NCBI GenBank assembly: GCA_030684835.1
Contig: JAUXWZ010000131.1
Span: forward strand, 1-64,000
Length of the DNA: 64,000 nucleotides
Direction: 5' to 3'
Origin: Beijerinckiaceae bacterium
GTDB taxonomy: Bacteria; Pseudomonadota; Alphaproteobacteria; Rhizobiales; Beijerinckiaceae
Shown piece by piece: positions 7,524 to 15,991 of this stretch (the first letter of the stretch is position 1; each line of letters begins with the position of its first letter). The position numbers were made by a program, and so were the translations under genes. The notes below the pieces were generated by a model. It was given only the letters and a program-made list of their open reading frames with translations. It searched no databases and was not told the DNA's origin.

Positions 7524-9509
7524 CTAGAGAGGGAAGTGGCAGGCCGCGTCCCGCTTCTGCGAATGGGCGACAAGCACCGGCTTCTCCTCGCGGCAACGAT
7601 CAGTCACTTTGAAACACCGTGACGCGAAAGCGCAGCCCGTCGGAATGTTGAGTGGGCTCGGCAATTCCCCCGAGATGATGTTGATGGAACGTTGCGCCTC
7701 GATCGCCGGATCTGGCGTCGGGATCGCATCGATCAATGCGCGTGTGTAAGGATGTGCAGGCTTGAGAAACACATCTTCAGCCGGGCCATACTCAACGACC
7801 TCGCCCAGATACATCACCGCGATACGGTCTGAAATGTAGCGCACGGTCAGCAAGTCGTGCGAGATGAAAATGAAGCTGATCCCCAAATCATCCTTGAGGT
7901 CACATAGCAGGTTGATGATCTGCGCACGCACGGAAACGTCGAGCGCCGAAGTAGGTTCGTCAGCAACCACAACCGATGGATTGAGCGCCAGCGCGCGCGC
8001 TACGCCAACGCGCTGACGCTGGCCGCCGCTCAGCTGGTTTGGATACCGGTCGAGATAGCTTTCCTCGAGCCCCACCTGCTTGATCAACGCGCGCACCTTC
8101 TCCGCACGCTCAGGACGTGTGCCCGCGCCCGTTACAATGAGCGGCTCTTCGATGATGTTGAAGATCGTCATCTTGGGGTTGAAGGACGAATAGGGATCCT
8201 GAAAGACCATCTGCGCGATGCCAGCGATGAAAATTTCGCCGGTGGTCGGTTCATCAAGTCCCAACAAAAGACGCGCGAGCGTGCTCTTGCCGCATCCGCT
8301 TTCACCGACGATGCCAAGCGTCTCGCCCTTGCGCATCCGCAAGTTGACCCCGTTGACGGCGCGCACTGTTTTCGGCTTGCTCCACGGGAACGTCGCCTTG
8401 CCGGGAAAATGCTTTCGCAGATTGTGCATTTCCAAAATATCTTGCTGCGGCACAAGATCAGCTTCGTTCGAGAGGCGTATCGCACGCTTGACGGGCTTGG
8501 GCGGCGCCGGCGCATCATTCAGCCCGTTTGGCAGGAAGCAGGCCGCCGAGTGATCCACGCCTCTGAAAGTAAGTTCGGGGGTGCTGACGGCGCAGCGATC
8601 CTGCGCAGCGGCGCAACGTTCCCTGAACGAGCAGCCAACCGGGGGATTGCGCATGTCTGGCGGAAAGCCCGGTATCTGAAGCAGGCGCTCGCGTTCGGCC
8701 CCTGCAGCGTTCGGGATCGTGCGCAGCAGGCTTTGTGTGTAGGGATGCCGAGGATGCGCGAAGACGTCCGCCGCCGAGCCAAACTCCACGATCTTTCCCG
8801 CATACATCACGCCGACCTTGTGCGCGAAGCGCGCCACAAGTCCAAGGTCGTGGGTGATGAATAGCATCGCCGCGCCGGTTTCGGCGGTGAGGTTCTTGAG
8901 CAATTCAACGATCTGCGCCTGAATCGTAACGTCAAGCGCCGTCGTCGGTTCGTCCGCAATGATCAGGCGCGGATTGCAGGAGAGCGCCATCGCAATCATG
9001 ACACGCTGGCGCATGCCGCCACTCATCTCGAACGGATAAGCGTCGATGCGTCCCGCAGCATCTGGAATGCCCACTCTGTCCAGCCAGCCCACGGCGATGT
9101 CGCGCGCCTCTTTGCGCGGCAGGCCGAGGTTGCGCATGATCGGTGGTATCATCTGTTCGCTGACGCGCATGACAGGGTCGAGCGAGGACATCGGATCCTG
9201 AAAGATCGTGCCAACCTCGCTGCCGCGCACGCCGTTAAGCTCCGCCTCGCTCAATTTTGTGATGTCGCGACCGCCAACAATGACTTCGCCGCTGACGATC
9301 TTGCCGGGGTAGGCGAGAAGTCGAATGAGCGACATCGCCATCGCGCTCTTGCCCGAACCGCTTTCGCCCACAATCGCGACGCGCTCTCCTGGCTTGAGGC
9401 TGAAGGAGACTCCGTTGACGGCCTTGACGACGGCGGTTTCGGTGAGAAAGTGCGTGTGCAGATCGTGCACCTGCAGCACAGTATCTGTGATCGGCTGCAT
9501 GAAGTTCAT
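7524..9509 (-). CDS. Fused dipeptide/oligopeptide-type ABC ATPase (DppD-DppF), second domain shortened
   Basis: A 661-residue fusion of two ATP-binding subunits that energise a peptide/nickel-type importer. Domain 1 has Walker A GESGSGKS at 48-55, signature MSGGMRQRV, Walker [13 protein letters not shown] and the C-terminal oligopeptide extension with CSFRERC. Domain 2 has Walker A GESGCGKS at 402-409, signature LSGGQRQRV and [12 protein letters not shown]. In domain 2, GEIFIAG runs straight into [15 protein letters not shown]. By comparison with DppF proteins recalled from memory, about 15-17 residues between the end of beta-strand 3 and the Q-loop are missing, in frame. The gene ends the leftward transport operon, 37 bp after the second permease. 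Substrate unknown; peptides, opines or amides are possible. Confidence 0.9.
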   Translation of the reverse strand: MNFMQPITDTVLQVHDLHTHFLTETAVVKAVNGVSFSLKPGERVAIVGESGSGKSAMAMSLIRLLAYPGKIVSGEVIVGGRDITKLSEAELNGVRGSEVGTIFQDPMSSLDPVMRVSEQMIPPIMRNLGLPRKEARDIAVGWLDRVGIPDAAGRIDAYPFEMSGGMRQRVMIAMALSCNPRLIIADEPTTALDVTIQAQIVELLKNLTAETGAAMLFITHDLGLVARFAHKVGVMYAGKIVEFGSAADVFAHPRHPYTQSLLRTIPNAAGAERERLLQIPGFPPDMRNPPVGCSFRERCAAAQDRCAVSTPELTFRGVDHSAACFLPNGLNDAPAPPKPVKRAIRLSNEADLVPQQDILEMHNLRKHFPGKATFPWSKPKTVRAVNGVNLRMRKGETLGIVGESGCGKSTLARLLLGLDEPTTGEIFIAGIAQMVFQDPYSSFNPKMTIFNIIEEPLIVTGAGTRPERAEKVRALIKQVGLEESYLDRYPNQLSGGQRQRVGVARALALNPSVVVADEPTSALDVSVRAQIINLLCDLKDDLGISFIFISHDLLTVRYISDRIAVMYLGEVVEYGPAEDVFLKPAHPYTRALIDAIPTPDPAIEAQRSINIISGELPSPLNIPTGCAFASRCFKVTDRCREEKPVLVAHSQKRDAACHFPL

Positions 9510-9546
9510 GACTGCGTCTCCGCGAGAGTAAGTTACGGTCAGCGGA

Positions 9547-10431
9547 CTATTTCCGCGCGCGAGGATCGAGCGCTTCGCGTATGCCGTCGGACAGGAAATG
9601 CAGGCTCAACGCGATGGCCAGAATGACGACGCCCGGCATCGTGGAGATCCACCACGCCTGCTGCAGGTAAAGCTGGCCGTCGCGGATGATGTTTCCAAGC
9701 GAAGGCGACGGCGGCATGATGCCAAGGCCAAGAAAGCTGAGGCTCGCTTCTACAAGGATCGCATTCGCAGCCGCGATGCTGCCCGCCACAAGCAAGGGCG
9801 CGATTGTATTAGGCACGATGTGGCGCGACATTAGCCACCATTGCGACGCCTTCACGGTGCGCGCCGCGTCAATGTAGGCGCGTGAGCGAAGGCTTAAAAC
9901 AAGCGAACGCTGAAGCCGGATAAACCGCGGCACGTCAGCAAGCGCAATGGCGAGAATGACCGGAATGAGCCCGGTGCCGACGATGGACACAAGGCCGATT
10001 GCGAGAAGCAGCGAGGGAAAGGCGAGAAAGATGTCGACGATGCTCATAATGGCGCGGTCGACCGTGCGTCCGAAGAAGCCGGCGATAGTGCCAAGAACGA
10101 TGCCAAAGACTAGCGCAATAGTAGCGACGCTAAATCCGACCAGCAGGGAAACCTGAACGCCGGCAAGGGTGCGCGCAAGAACGTCGCGGCCCATGCGGTC
10201 GGTTCCGAATGGATGGTAAAATGAGGGCTCTTGCATCATTGCGCGCAGGTTTGTCTGCAGCGGCCCCTGAAGCGGCAAGTAACTGGCAAAAGCCGTCAGC
10301 AACAGAATGGGCACGAGAATGATGAGCGCCAGCCGCGCCTTCTTGTTTCCGGCCAGAAAACGCATCCCCGGCAGCTTTGGCATCCGCAACAAAAAGCTGG
10401 CGCGCGCTGGAGTGGTGAAAGTAATCGCCAT
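9547..10431 (-). CDS. ABC transporter permease, DppC-like
   Basis: A 294-residue inner-membrane permease of the dipeptide/nickel class. It has an N-terminal OppC-type segment with one membrane helix (ALIILVPILLLTAFASYL), the SFYHPFGTDRMGRDVLART motif typical of DppC, and a five-helix transport domain. The EAA-type loop, AARTVKASQWWLMSRHIVPN, contacts the ATPase. It is the partner of the DppB-like gene, which starts 48 bp upstream in transcription order. Confidence 0.92.
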   Translation of the reverse strand: MAITFTTPARASFLLRMPKLPGMRFLAGNKKARLALIILVPILLLTAFASYLPLQGPLQTNLRAMMQEPSFYHPFGTDRMGRDVLARTLAGVQVSLLVGFSVATIALVFGIVLGTIAGFFGRTVDRAIMSIVDIFLAFPSLLLAIGLVSIVGTGLIPVILAIALADVPRFIRLQRSLVLSLRSRAYIDAARTVKASQWWLMSRHIVPNTIAPLLVAGSIAAANAILVEASLSFLGLGIMPPSPSLGNIIRDGQLYLQQAWWISTMPGVVILAIALSLHFLSDGIREALDPRARK

Positions 10432-10479
10432 GTCATCTGTTCCTGGTCATGTTCATGAATTCGACGAGACGCGCTGAAA

Positions 10480-11427
10480 TCAGAACTGTACGCGGGGATC
10501 GAGCCTTTTGTAGACGAGGTCAGTGAAGAAGTTCACGGATACGAAGAACAAGGCATAGAAGACGATCAGCGTCTGCACGAGCTGATAATCCCGGCTGTTG
10601 ATGCCATTCACCAGCAAGCTGCCAAGACCGGGAATCGTGAAAATAAATTCCACGATGATCGTCCCGTTAAGCAAACTGCCGAAGCTGAGACCCACAACTG
10701 TGACAATCGGAAGTGCGGCATTTTTGAGAGCATGGCGGAACAGCACGCGCAGCTCCGACCATCCCATCGAGCGCGCGGTGCGAATATAGTCTTCGCTCAA
10801 AACCTCCAGCACGGCCGTGCGTGTAATGCGGGCCATTGTGGCGATTTGTGTCACGGAGAGAACGAGAACTGGCAGAGCGATCCGATGCAGGAAAGCCACG
10901 GGTTCATCAAGGCTCACAGTGCCGCTGGCAGGAAAAAGCCCCAACGTAAGAGAGAACAAAAGTAGAAAGACTAGAGCGGTCCAGAACGATGGCATCAGAT
11001 CAACCAGCATCGCCGTTCCCGTGATGAGGTTGTCGAGCGTCTTGTGCCCTTTGTGCGCAAGGTATGCCGCGAGCGTGCCAAGCGGGATCGAGATGATGAT
11101 CGTCAGGACGATGGTTGCGACGGCGATGGCGAGCGTAATGGGTATCGCCGTCAATAACAGGTCGCCGATCGACAGACCGGTTGTGATTGTGTCGCCGAAG
11201 TTGAGACTGACGAGATTTCGCAGATACTCAAAATATTGAATGAGGATCGGCTTGTTAAGGCCCATCTGGTCCCGCAGACGATCAAGCGCTTCGCCAGACA
11301 AGGTTTCGCCCGCCATCGCTGACGCTGCGTCACCGGGGATCAGCCGGAGAGTGAAGAACACGAGGGTTACGACGCCAAGCGTCGTAACCACAAGTTGTAG
11401 TAGTCGATTGAAGCTGTATGTCAGCAT
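10480..11427 (-). CDS. ABC transporter permease, DppB-like
   Basis: A 315-residue inner-membrane permease of the dipeptide/nickel class. The start MLTYSFNRLLQLVVTTLG followed by LRLIPGDAA is the standard DppB N-terminus. The coupling loop reads RTARSMGWSELRVLFRHALKN, and the C-terminus FFTDLVYKRLDPRVQF is the usual YAxLDPRV ending. It lies 12 bp after the binding-protein gene and forms the heterodimeric channel with the DppC-like protein. Confidence 0.93.
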   Translation of the reverse strand: MLTYSFNRLLQLVVTTLGVVTLVFFTLRLIPGDAASAMAGETLSGEALDRLRDQMGLNKPILIQYFEYLRNLVSLNFGDTITTGLSIGDLLLTAIPITLAIAVATIVLTIIISIPLGTLAAYLAHKGHKTLDNLITGTAMLVDLMPSFWTALVFLLLFSLTLGLFPASGTVSLDEPVAFLHRIALPVLVLSVTQIATMARITRTAVLEVLSEDYIRTARSMGWSELRVLFRHALKNAALPIVTVVGLSFGSLLNGTIIVEFIFTIPGLGSLLVNGINSRDYQLVQTLIVFYALFFVSVNFFTDLVYKRLDPRVQF

Positions 11428-11439
11428 TGTCCTCGTCCG

Positions 11440-12966
11440 CTACTTGATATCAACTTCATAGAAATTGACCTGCGCCAAAAAGTTCGGCTGGACTCCAACG
11501 ACATTTTTCTTGCTCGGCCAAATCGCCCCGTTCGCATATTGCGGAAGATAGGGCAGGTCGGTCATCGCAATCTTCTGCACCTTGGCGTAGAGCGCCTTGC
11601 GCTTGACCGGATCCACTTCGGCCTTTGCAGCTTTCAGTGCCTCTGTGACAATAGGATTGTCGTACTTGGCGCCGTTCAGCCCCTTCGGTGAGATGTTGGC
11701 GGGGTCAAGGAAGCTGAAGAGGATCATGTCGGGATTGACCGCCGGCAGAAGGCGTGTAGTCACCTCGAAGTCGCCGCGATTACGCCGCTGATTGAAGGTT
11801 GGCGTATCGACCAGCTCCATTTCCATCTTGATGCCGACTTGACTGAGATAGTCGATCTCGAATTGTTGAAACTCTGTCACGCCCTGTGCGGAGGTGCTGA
11901 GGTTCTTGAACGAGAAGCCGCGTGGATAGCCGGCTTCCGCAATCAACTTCTTCGCGAGACCGGGATTGTATGGGTATCTCGGAACATCTGACGTGTAGAC
12001 GTCCATCCACGGCATCAGCAGCGAAGCTGAGGTTTTCTGTAGGATAGGGGAGGTCGCCTTGATGATGGCGTCGTAATCGAGTGCGTGGGCAATTGCGTGG
12101 CGAACACGGACGTCGGATATAGTCTTGACAGACAAGTTGAACACTTTGAGGCCAGCGGCGTAGCTGTCCACCCCGTTCATCACAAATCCTTCCTTCATAA
12201 GGATTGCGAGGTTTTCTTCACGGTTGGACCGCATCACAAGATCGACTTCGCCACGGCGCAACGCGATTGTGCCAGTCGACTCGTCCTTGATGATTTGGAA
12301 GACAATCGTGCTGATCGGCGCCGGACCACGAAAGTATTCTTCGTGACGTTTGAGAACGATCCTCGAGTTTACGTCGATAGAATCAAGATAATACGGCCCG
12401 GTGCCGACAGGTTGCCATCTCACCTGCTTGCCGGCGGCTTCAATCGCCTTCTTGTTGACGATTTGGCCCTGATGGTAGTTTGCGACCGTGTGCAGGAAGT
12501 TTCCGTCCGGCGCGTCGAGCGTCATCACGATGGTGTAGTCGTCCGGCGCCTCGATCTTTTTCAGGCCGTTGAGTTCGTTGCGATAGGGGGATGCAGTCGC
12601 GGGGTCGAGAATTCGATTGTAGCTGTAAAGCACGTCAGCGGATGTGAGTTCGCCGTTGCCCTTCTGCCACTTCACGCCACGACGCAGTTTGAACACCCAT
12701 GTGATGTTGTCCTTGGTGTCCCAGGATTCCGCGAGGTCGGGAATGATTTTCCCTGTCTTGCTTTCATACGTTGTGAGACCACTGAAAAGGTTGAACGCGA
12801 TGTTTTCGTTTTCGACGCGAAAGATGGTCGCGGGGTCGAAGCCGGCGGGGTCATCATAAAAGCGAACTCTGAGAGTTTTCTCCTGCGCTTTCGCGGGAAA
12901 TGAGATCAGTGGCACGGCGCTGGTGGCTGCCAGTCCGGTCAAAAAAGTCCGTCGCGTCGTCTTCAT
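11440..12966 (-). CDS. Periplasmic solute-binding protein, peptide/nickel class (SBP_bac_5)
   Basis: A 508-residue binding protein. The N-terminus MKTTRRTFLTGLAATSAVP with a later AKAQ is a twin-arginine signal peptide, so export is likely folded through Tat. The mature part shows family hallmarks such as DLAESWDTKDNITWVFKLRRGVKW and DVLYSYNRILDP. I chose the ATG at 12966 over one four codons upstream because GGGG lies close before it. It supplies substrate to the DppB/DppC/DppDF components that follow in the same operon. The upstream isochorismatase-like gene suggests an amide or carbamoyl compound as cargo; that is inference. Confidence 0.92.
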   Translation of the reverse strand: MKTTRRTFLTGLAATSAVPLISFPAKAQEKTLRVRFYDDPAGFDPATIFRVENENIAFNLFSGLTTYESKTGKIIPDLAESWDTKDNITWVFKLRRGVKWQKGNGELTSADVLYSYNRILDPATASPYRNELNGLKKIEAPDDYTIVMTLDAPDGNFLHTVANYHQGQIVNKKAIEAAGKQVRWQPVGTGPYYLDSIDVNSRIVLKRHEEYFRGPAPISTIVFQIIKDESTGTIALRRGEVDLVMRSNREENLAILMKEGFVMNGVDSYAAGLKVFNLSVKTISDVRVRHAIAHALDYDAIIKATSPILQKTSASLLMPWMDVYTSDVPRYPYNPGLAKKLIAEAGYPRGFSFKNLSTSAQGVTEFQQFEIDYLSQVGIKMEMELVDTPTFNQRRNRGDFEVTTRLLPAVNPDMILFSFLDPANISPKGLNGAKYDNPIVTEALKAAKAEVDPVKRKALYAKVQKIAMTDLPYLPQYANGAIWPSKKNVVGVQPNFLAQVNFYEVDIK

Positions 12967-13011
12967 TTGACACCCCAATGGCTAAAAGTTTCTTGGTTAC
13001 ATTTGTTATTT

Positions 13012-13045
13012 TGGCGCTGCTAAGATGATGCCCTTCGCAGCGCCA
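13012..13045. other. Intergenic hairpin between amidohydrolase and binding-protein genes
   Basis: TGGCGCTGC and GCAGCGCCA form a perfect 9-bp stem around a 16-nt loop, just after the stop of the leftward isochorismatase-like gene. No T-run follows on either strand. It is therefore more likely an mRNA-stability or partial-attenuation structure than a full terminator, which fits differential expression of the abundant binding protein downstream. Confidence 0.35.
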
Positions 13046-13051
13046 TTCGCA

Positions 13052-13768
13052 TCACTCTGCTGCGGCAGCCGTCGCGGAGTTGCGCTCGATGGAGTTGCCG
13101 CGCAGATAATTCTTGGCCATCTCGAGCGAGACGACATCCGCATACTTTTGGTGCATGTCGTAGAGGTTCATGCAATGCGAAGCCTCGGTGCGATCGAATA
13201 CGCATTCCGAAACGACGCCCATGCGGAAGCGAGACGTTGCGCCATCCACCACCGACGCGCGGACGCAGCCGCTTGTGGTTTCGCCGCAGACGATCAACGT
13301 GTCGATGCCAAGGCTGTTGAGATGGAACATCAGGGGCGTGCCCTGGAAAGCGCTCGGCGCCGACTTTTCAATCACCACTTCTCCCGCGATCGGCGCGAGT
13401 TCGTCGACGATTTGCGTGCCCTTCTGCTGAACTTCTGGCGGCAGCGTTGAAGCTTCCCGGTTTCTGTGCACCCAGGGTTTCATGCCGTTCTGCAAGCCTT
13501 TGATATGTACGACGGGGACGCCATTCTCGCGCGCCACGGCAAGCAATTCGGCCGCCTTGTCGATTGCAGCCCATCCTTCAAGGCCGGTGCTGCCAGGCCA
13601 CATTTTCATGGATTCAAAAATGTCTTCACGCTTCAAGCCGAGCACGCTGTAATACATGTCGATAAGCAGCAACGCCGGTTTCTTGCCGAAGCCGTAAAGC
13701 TCTTTCTTGCCCCAGAGTTCGTCGTGCTTCTTGTCGCGTTCGCTGAGGTATTTTTCCCATCCGTACAT
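13052..13768 (-). CDS. Isochorismatase-family hydrolase (N-carbamoylsarcosine amidase-like)
   Basis: A 238-residue cysteine hydrolase. The catalytic triad is visible: Asp37 in LLLIDMYYS, Lys135 in VVIEKSAPSAFQGTPL and Cys168 in CGETTSGCVRASVVDG. The last is the nucleophile loop with the preceding cis-peptide region. Relatives hydrolyse amides such as N-carbamoylsarcosine, nicotinamide, ureidoacrylate or maleamate, releasing ammonia. GGAGG precedes the ATG. It is the first gene of the leftward transport operon and lies about 30 bp after the predicted start point of a sigma-54 promoter, which suggests control by nitrogen status. The substrate is not determined. Confidence 0.88.
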   Translation of the reverse strand: MYGWEKYLSERDKKHDELWGKKELYGFGKKPALLLIDMYYSVLGLKREDIFESMKMWPGSTGLEGWAAIDKAAELLAVARENGVPVVHIKGLQNGMKPWVHRNREASTLPPEVQQKGTQIVDELAPIAGEVVIEKSAPSAFQGTPLMFHLNSLGIDTLIVCGETTSGCVRASVVDGATSRFRMGVVSECVFDRTEASHCMNLYDMHQKYADVVSLEMAKNYLRGNSIERNSATAAAAE

Positions 13769-13809
13769 GACCGGTCCTCCAAGCGTCTGAATGTCGCCAG
13801 GAAGGTCAT

Positions 13810-13825
13810 GGCAAGCTTCGTGCCA
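13810..13825 (-). promoter_or_regulatory. Candidate sigma-54 (RpoN) promoter for the amidohydrolase-dpp operon
   Basis: Reading leftward, TGGCACGAAGCTTGCC matches the RpoN consensus TGGCACG-N4-TTGC at all 11 fixed bases. The invariant GG and GC are ten bases apart, as RpoN requires. The predicted start point near 13799 leaves a leader of about 30 nt with GGAGG before the ATG at 13768. Such promoters need an enhancer-binding activator; none is encoded in this window. Confidence 0.6.
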
Positions 13826-13984
13826 CGCGGGCGCGGGTTTCTTCGATCAGTTTTTGTTATGGGCGTGCCATTTTGGCGGTAAAGTATGTCGCCGGGGATG
13901 ATGCGCAGGTTGCGCCCGGCTCGCGGGCTTGCAAACCGGGACGCTGAGTTGCACTTTCCAGCCCAATGGATTGGAGGACACAAT

Positions 13985-14449
13985 ATGAACGAAACGGTCA
14001 ATTCGACTGCAATCGACCACGACGCGGCTGAGGCGGCGGTCCAAACTTTCAGCTTCAAGTCGCCAGAGAGCTACACGCGGCGCAAGGCCATTGTTAAGCT
14101 GGTCACCACCGACAAAGGCGCGGCCTCTATTCATTGCCTGGGGCAGGGCGGCGAAAACAATTTGCACTATCATGCAGGCGTCGACATCACCTGGATGGTG
14201 ATCAAGGGACGCGCGCGCTTCTATGGCGCGGGAGATGTCGTGCGGGGTGAGTTCGGCGTCCACGAGGGTATCCTGATCCCGGCGGGCGCGCGTTACTGGT
14301 TTGAGAGCTGCGGTGAGGACGACCTGGAGCTTCTGCAGATCAAGACCTATCACACGCGGCGCGGTCTCGATAAGCGCATCGACGCCGCGCCCCGCGACGC
14401 TGCCAAGCCCCGAGGCGCCAGCCACTTCCAGGCGGGCGGGATCTCCTGA
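13985..14449 (+). CDS. Small cupin-domain protein
   Basis: A 154-residue single cupin, divergent from the isochorismatase-like operon. The first motif region reads NLHYHAGVDITWMVIKGRARFYG, which keeps the two histidines but lacks the usual glutamate four residues on. The second motif region reads HEGILIPAGARYWFES, again without the usual histidine after PxG. The metal site is thus reduced, so a binding or sensing role or an unusual enzyme is possible. GGAGG lies seven bases before the ATG at 13985. A terminator-like hairpin follows about 20 bp after the stop. Confidence 0.8.
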   Translation: MNETVNSTAIDHDAAEAAVQTFSFKSPESYTRRKAIVKLVTTDKGAASIHCLGQGGENNLHYHAGVDITWMVIKGRARFYGAGDVVRGEFGVHEGILIPAGARYWFESCGEDDLELLQIKTYHTRRGLDKRIDAAPRDAAKPRGASHFQAGGIS

Positions 14450-14467
14450 AACCGTACCCTCGCCAGT

Positions 14468-14495
14468 GTGCCCCTCGCTCACGGGCGAGGGGCAC
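14468..14495 (+). terminator. Strong GC hairpin after cupin gene
   Basis: GTGCCCCTCGC and GCGAGGGGCAC form a perfect 11-bp stem with a 6-nt loop, starting 19 bp after the cupin stop. The following sequence (CGTTATCATGG) has no T-run, so termination may be inefficient or factor-assisted. Confidence 0.55.
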
Positions 14496-14586
14496 CGTTA
14501 TCATGGACAGAAGCCGTAACTAGAGCGATGATCGCCTATGGATTCGGTCGCGAGGGCCGAGTCCCCATGAGACGCTTCGCAGCCGT

Positions 14587-14784
14587 ATGCATACCCTTGG
14601 TCGCACCATATACTGGATTTTGACTGCGCTCGCTCTTCTGCTGGCGGGTTTTGCCGCGTTCGAATTCGGCGCGGCCGAGACGGCGAAGGGAAACGCGCTG
14701 ATGCGCGCCGGACTGCTGCTTATTGGGGCAGCTGCGCTTTGGTCATTCGCTCGCGCGATTTTGCGCGCGCTTGCCGGGAAGTAA
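14587..14784 (+). CDS. Small membrane protein of unknown function
   Basis: A 65-residue frame with two predicted membrane helices: WILTALALLLAGFAAFEFGA at about residues 10-29, and a second around LMRAGLLLIGAAALWSFARAI. The C-terminus is basic (RALAGK). No clear ribosome-binding site precedes the ATG and I recognise no family, so the call rests on hydrophobicity pattern and frame length. The 265 bp between its end and the next gene (15050) show nothing I can name. Confidence 0.5.
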   Translation: MHTLGRTIYWILTALALLLAGFAAFEFGAAETAKGNALMRAGLLLIGAAALWSFARAILRALAGK

Positions 14785-15049
14785 AGCCTGACCGTGACCA
14801 TACCGACGTAGGAGGCGATTGGCGAACTTCGCGGAACCGTAAGGTCGCGGTTCAGACGCAGGTGGTCCTGCACGCGCTTGCTGCGTGATGGCGCTTTTCT
14901 GACCGGCGAGGCGCCATGCTCGTCTTGAGTTGAAGGATGGGCTCGCTGCGCTTGATGCGGCGCATCGGGCATTCACCATCGGACGCCAGCGCGAACGCGC
15001 ATGAGGTTACGCTAAAGTTTCTCACCGACGTCCTCTGAATGAAGAGCGA

Positions 15050-15991
15050 TTATAAAACTTGCCCGCGCCCCTGTGCCAGCGCGCGGTCATAAATAGCGCT
15101 CGCCACCGCTATGTCTTCGATTGCAGCGCCCAGTGATTTGAATATGGTTAGTCCTTCGCCCCTCGTGACGGGTTTGGCGACGATGTCTGCGATCCGCGCG
15201 ATATTCTCCCAACGCAGACTCCCTGCTTGCACGCAGTTGATAATTTCACCCGCTTCCATTTTGGCTTGATCGACATCGTCAGTGACAATGAAGCGCGCGC
15301 GCGTAAATGTGGACGTCTCCAACTCCATCCGGTTTGCTGCATTGGCGCCGATAGTGTTGACGTGCACATTGGCCGGCAGCCAGGCGTCTTGCACGACAGG
15401 CGTCTGCGAGTCCGTGGCGGTTATCACTACGTCGGCGTCCGCAACACATTCCTCGCCGCTGTTCGCAGGATGCGGATCAAGATCAAATTCTTTCGCAGCG
15501 GCGGCGCAGAACGCCATGAGATTTTCACGATTGCGCGCATACACGGAAATTGACTTTATCTGACGCACGGCCGCTATGGCTGCTAGCTGTGTGCGCGCCT
15601 GTTCGCCAGCCCCAATCAGGGCGAGCTTGATTGGTCCCGTCCTCGCAAGTATGTCGGTTGCAAGCCCGGTCGCGGCGCCGGTGCGTAAACGGCTCAATCG
15701 ACGCGCCTCGATGATGGCCAGATGCCCGAGCGCCGCGTCGTATAGCATGACGTGATAAACGGTCGGGGACTTCGTGCCGGCATATGCCTTAAAGCCGAAC
15801 CTTCCAGACTTGAGGCCTGCAGACATGATGTTGAGGCGTGAGCCCCAGTAATTTGCGCGCGCCCGCGGAGAATTCAATGCCTCTTCACTGGCCTGCTCGC
15901 GGAACGCGCTTCGGAGCGCCTCAATGGCGCCGCCCATGTCCATAAGGTCGTGGACGTCATTCTCGCTAATGTACAATTTCTGTGTCGTCAT
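15050..15991 (-). CDS. Ornithine cyclodeaminase / mu-crystallin family protein
   Basis: A 313-residue NAD(P)-binding enzyme. It has the GRFGFKAYAG substrate-lysine region, RTGAATGLATDILAR, the nucleotide loop LALIGAGEQARTQ, TIGANAANRMELE and the C-terminal IFKSLGAAIEDIAVA, all family landmarks. Members act as ornithine cyclodeaminase, alanine dehydrogenase, ketimine reductase or tartronate-type imino reductase. Its start codon directly follows the stop of the upstream Bug protein (TAA-ATG), so it is the last gene of a five-gene leftward operon otherwise made of binding proteins. That points to metabolism of an imported amino or oxo acid. Confidence 0.88.
   Translation of the reverse strand: MTTQKLYISENDVHDLMDMGGAIEALRSAFREQASEEALNSPRARANYWGSRLNIMSAGLKSGRFGFKAYAGTKSPTVYHVMLYDAALGHLAIIEARRLSRLRTGAATGLATDILARTGPIKLALIGAGEQARTQLAAIAAVRQIKSISVYARNRENLMAFCAAAAKEFDLDPHPANSGEECVADADVVITATDSQTPVVQDAWLPANVHVNTIGANAANRMELETSTFTRARFIVTDDVDQAKMEAGEIINCVQAGSLRWENIARIADIVAKPVTRGEGLTIFKSLGAAIEDIAVASAIYDRALAQGRGQVL

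Noticed and set aside
12085-12903. Open frame of 272 codons on the plus strand
   Set aside because: Antisense to the Tat-exported binding protein, whose family blocks are clear.
13860-13880. Second sigma-54-like element on the minus strand (TGGCACGCCCATAAC)
   Set aside because: The -24 half is good but the -12 half lacks GC at the required distance.
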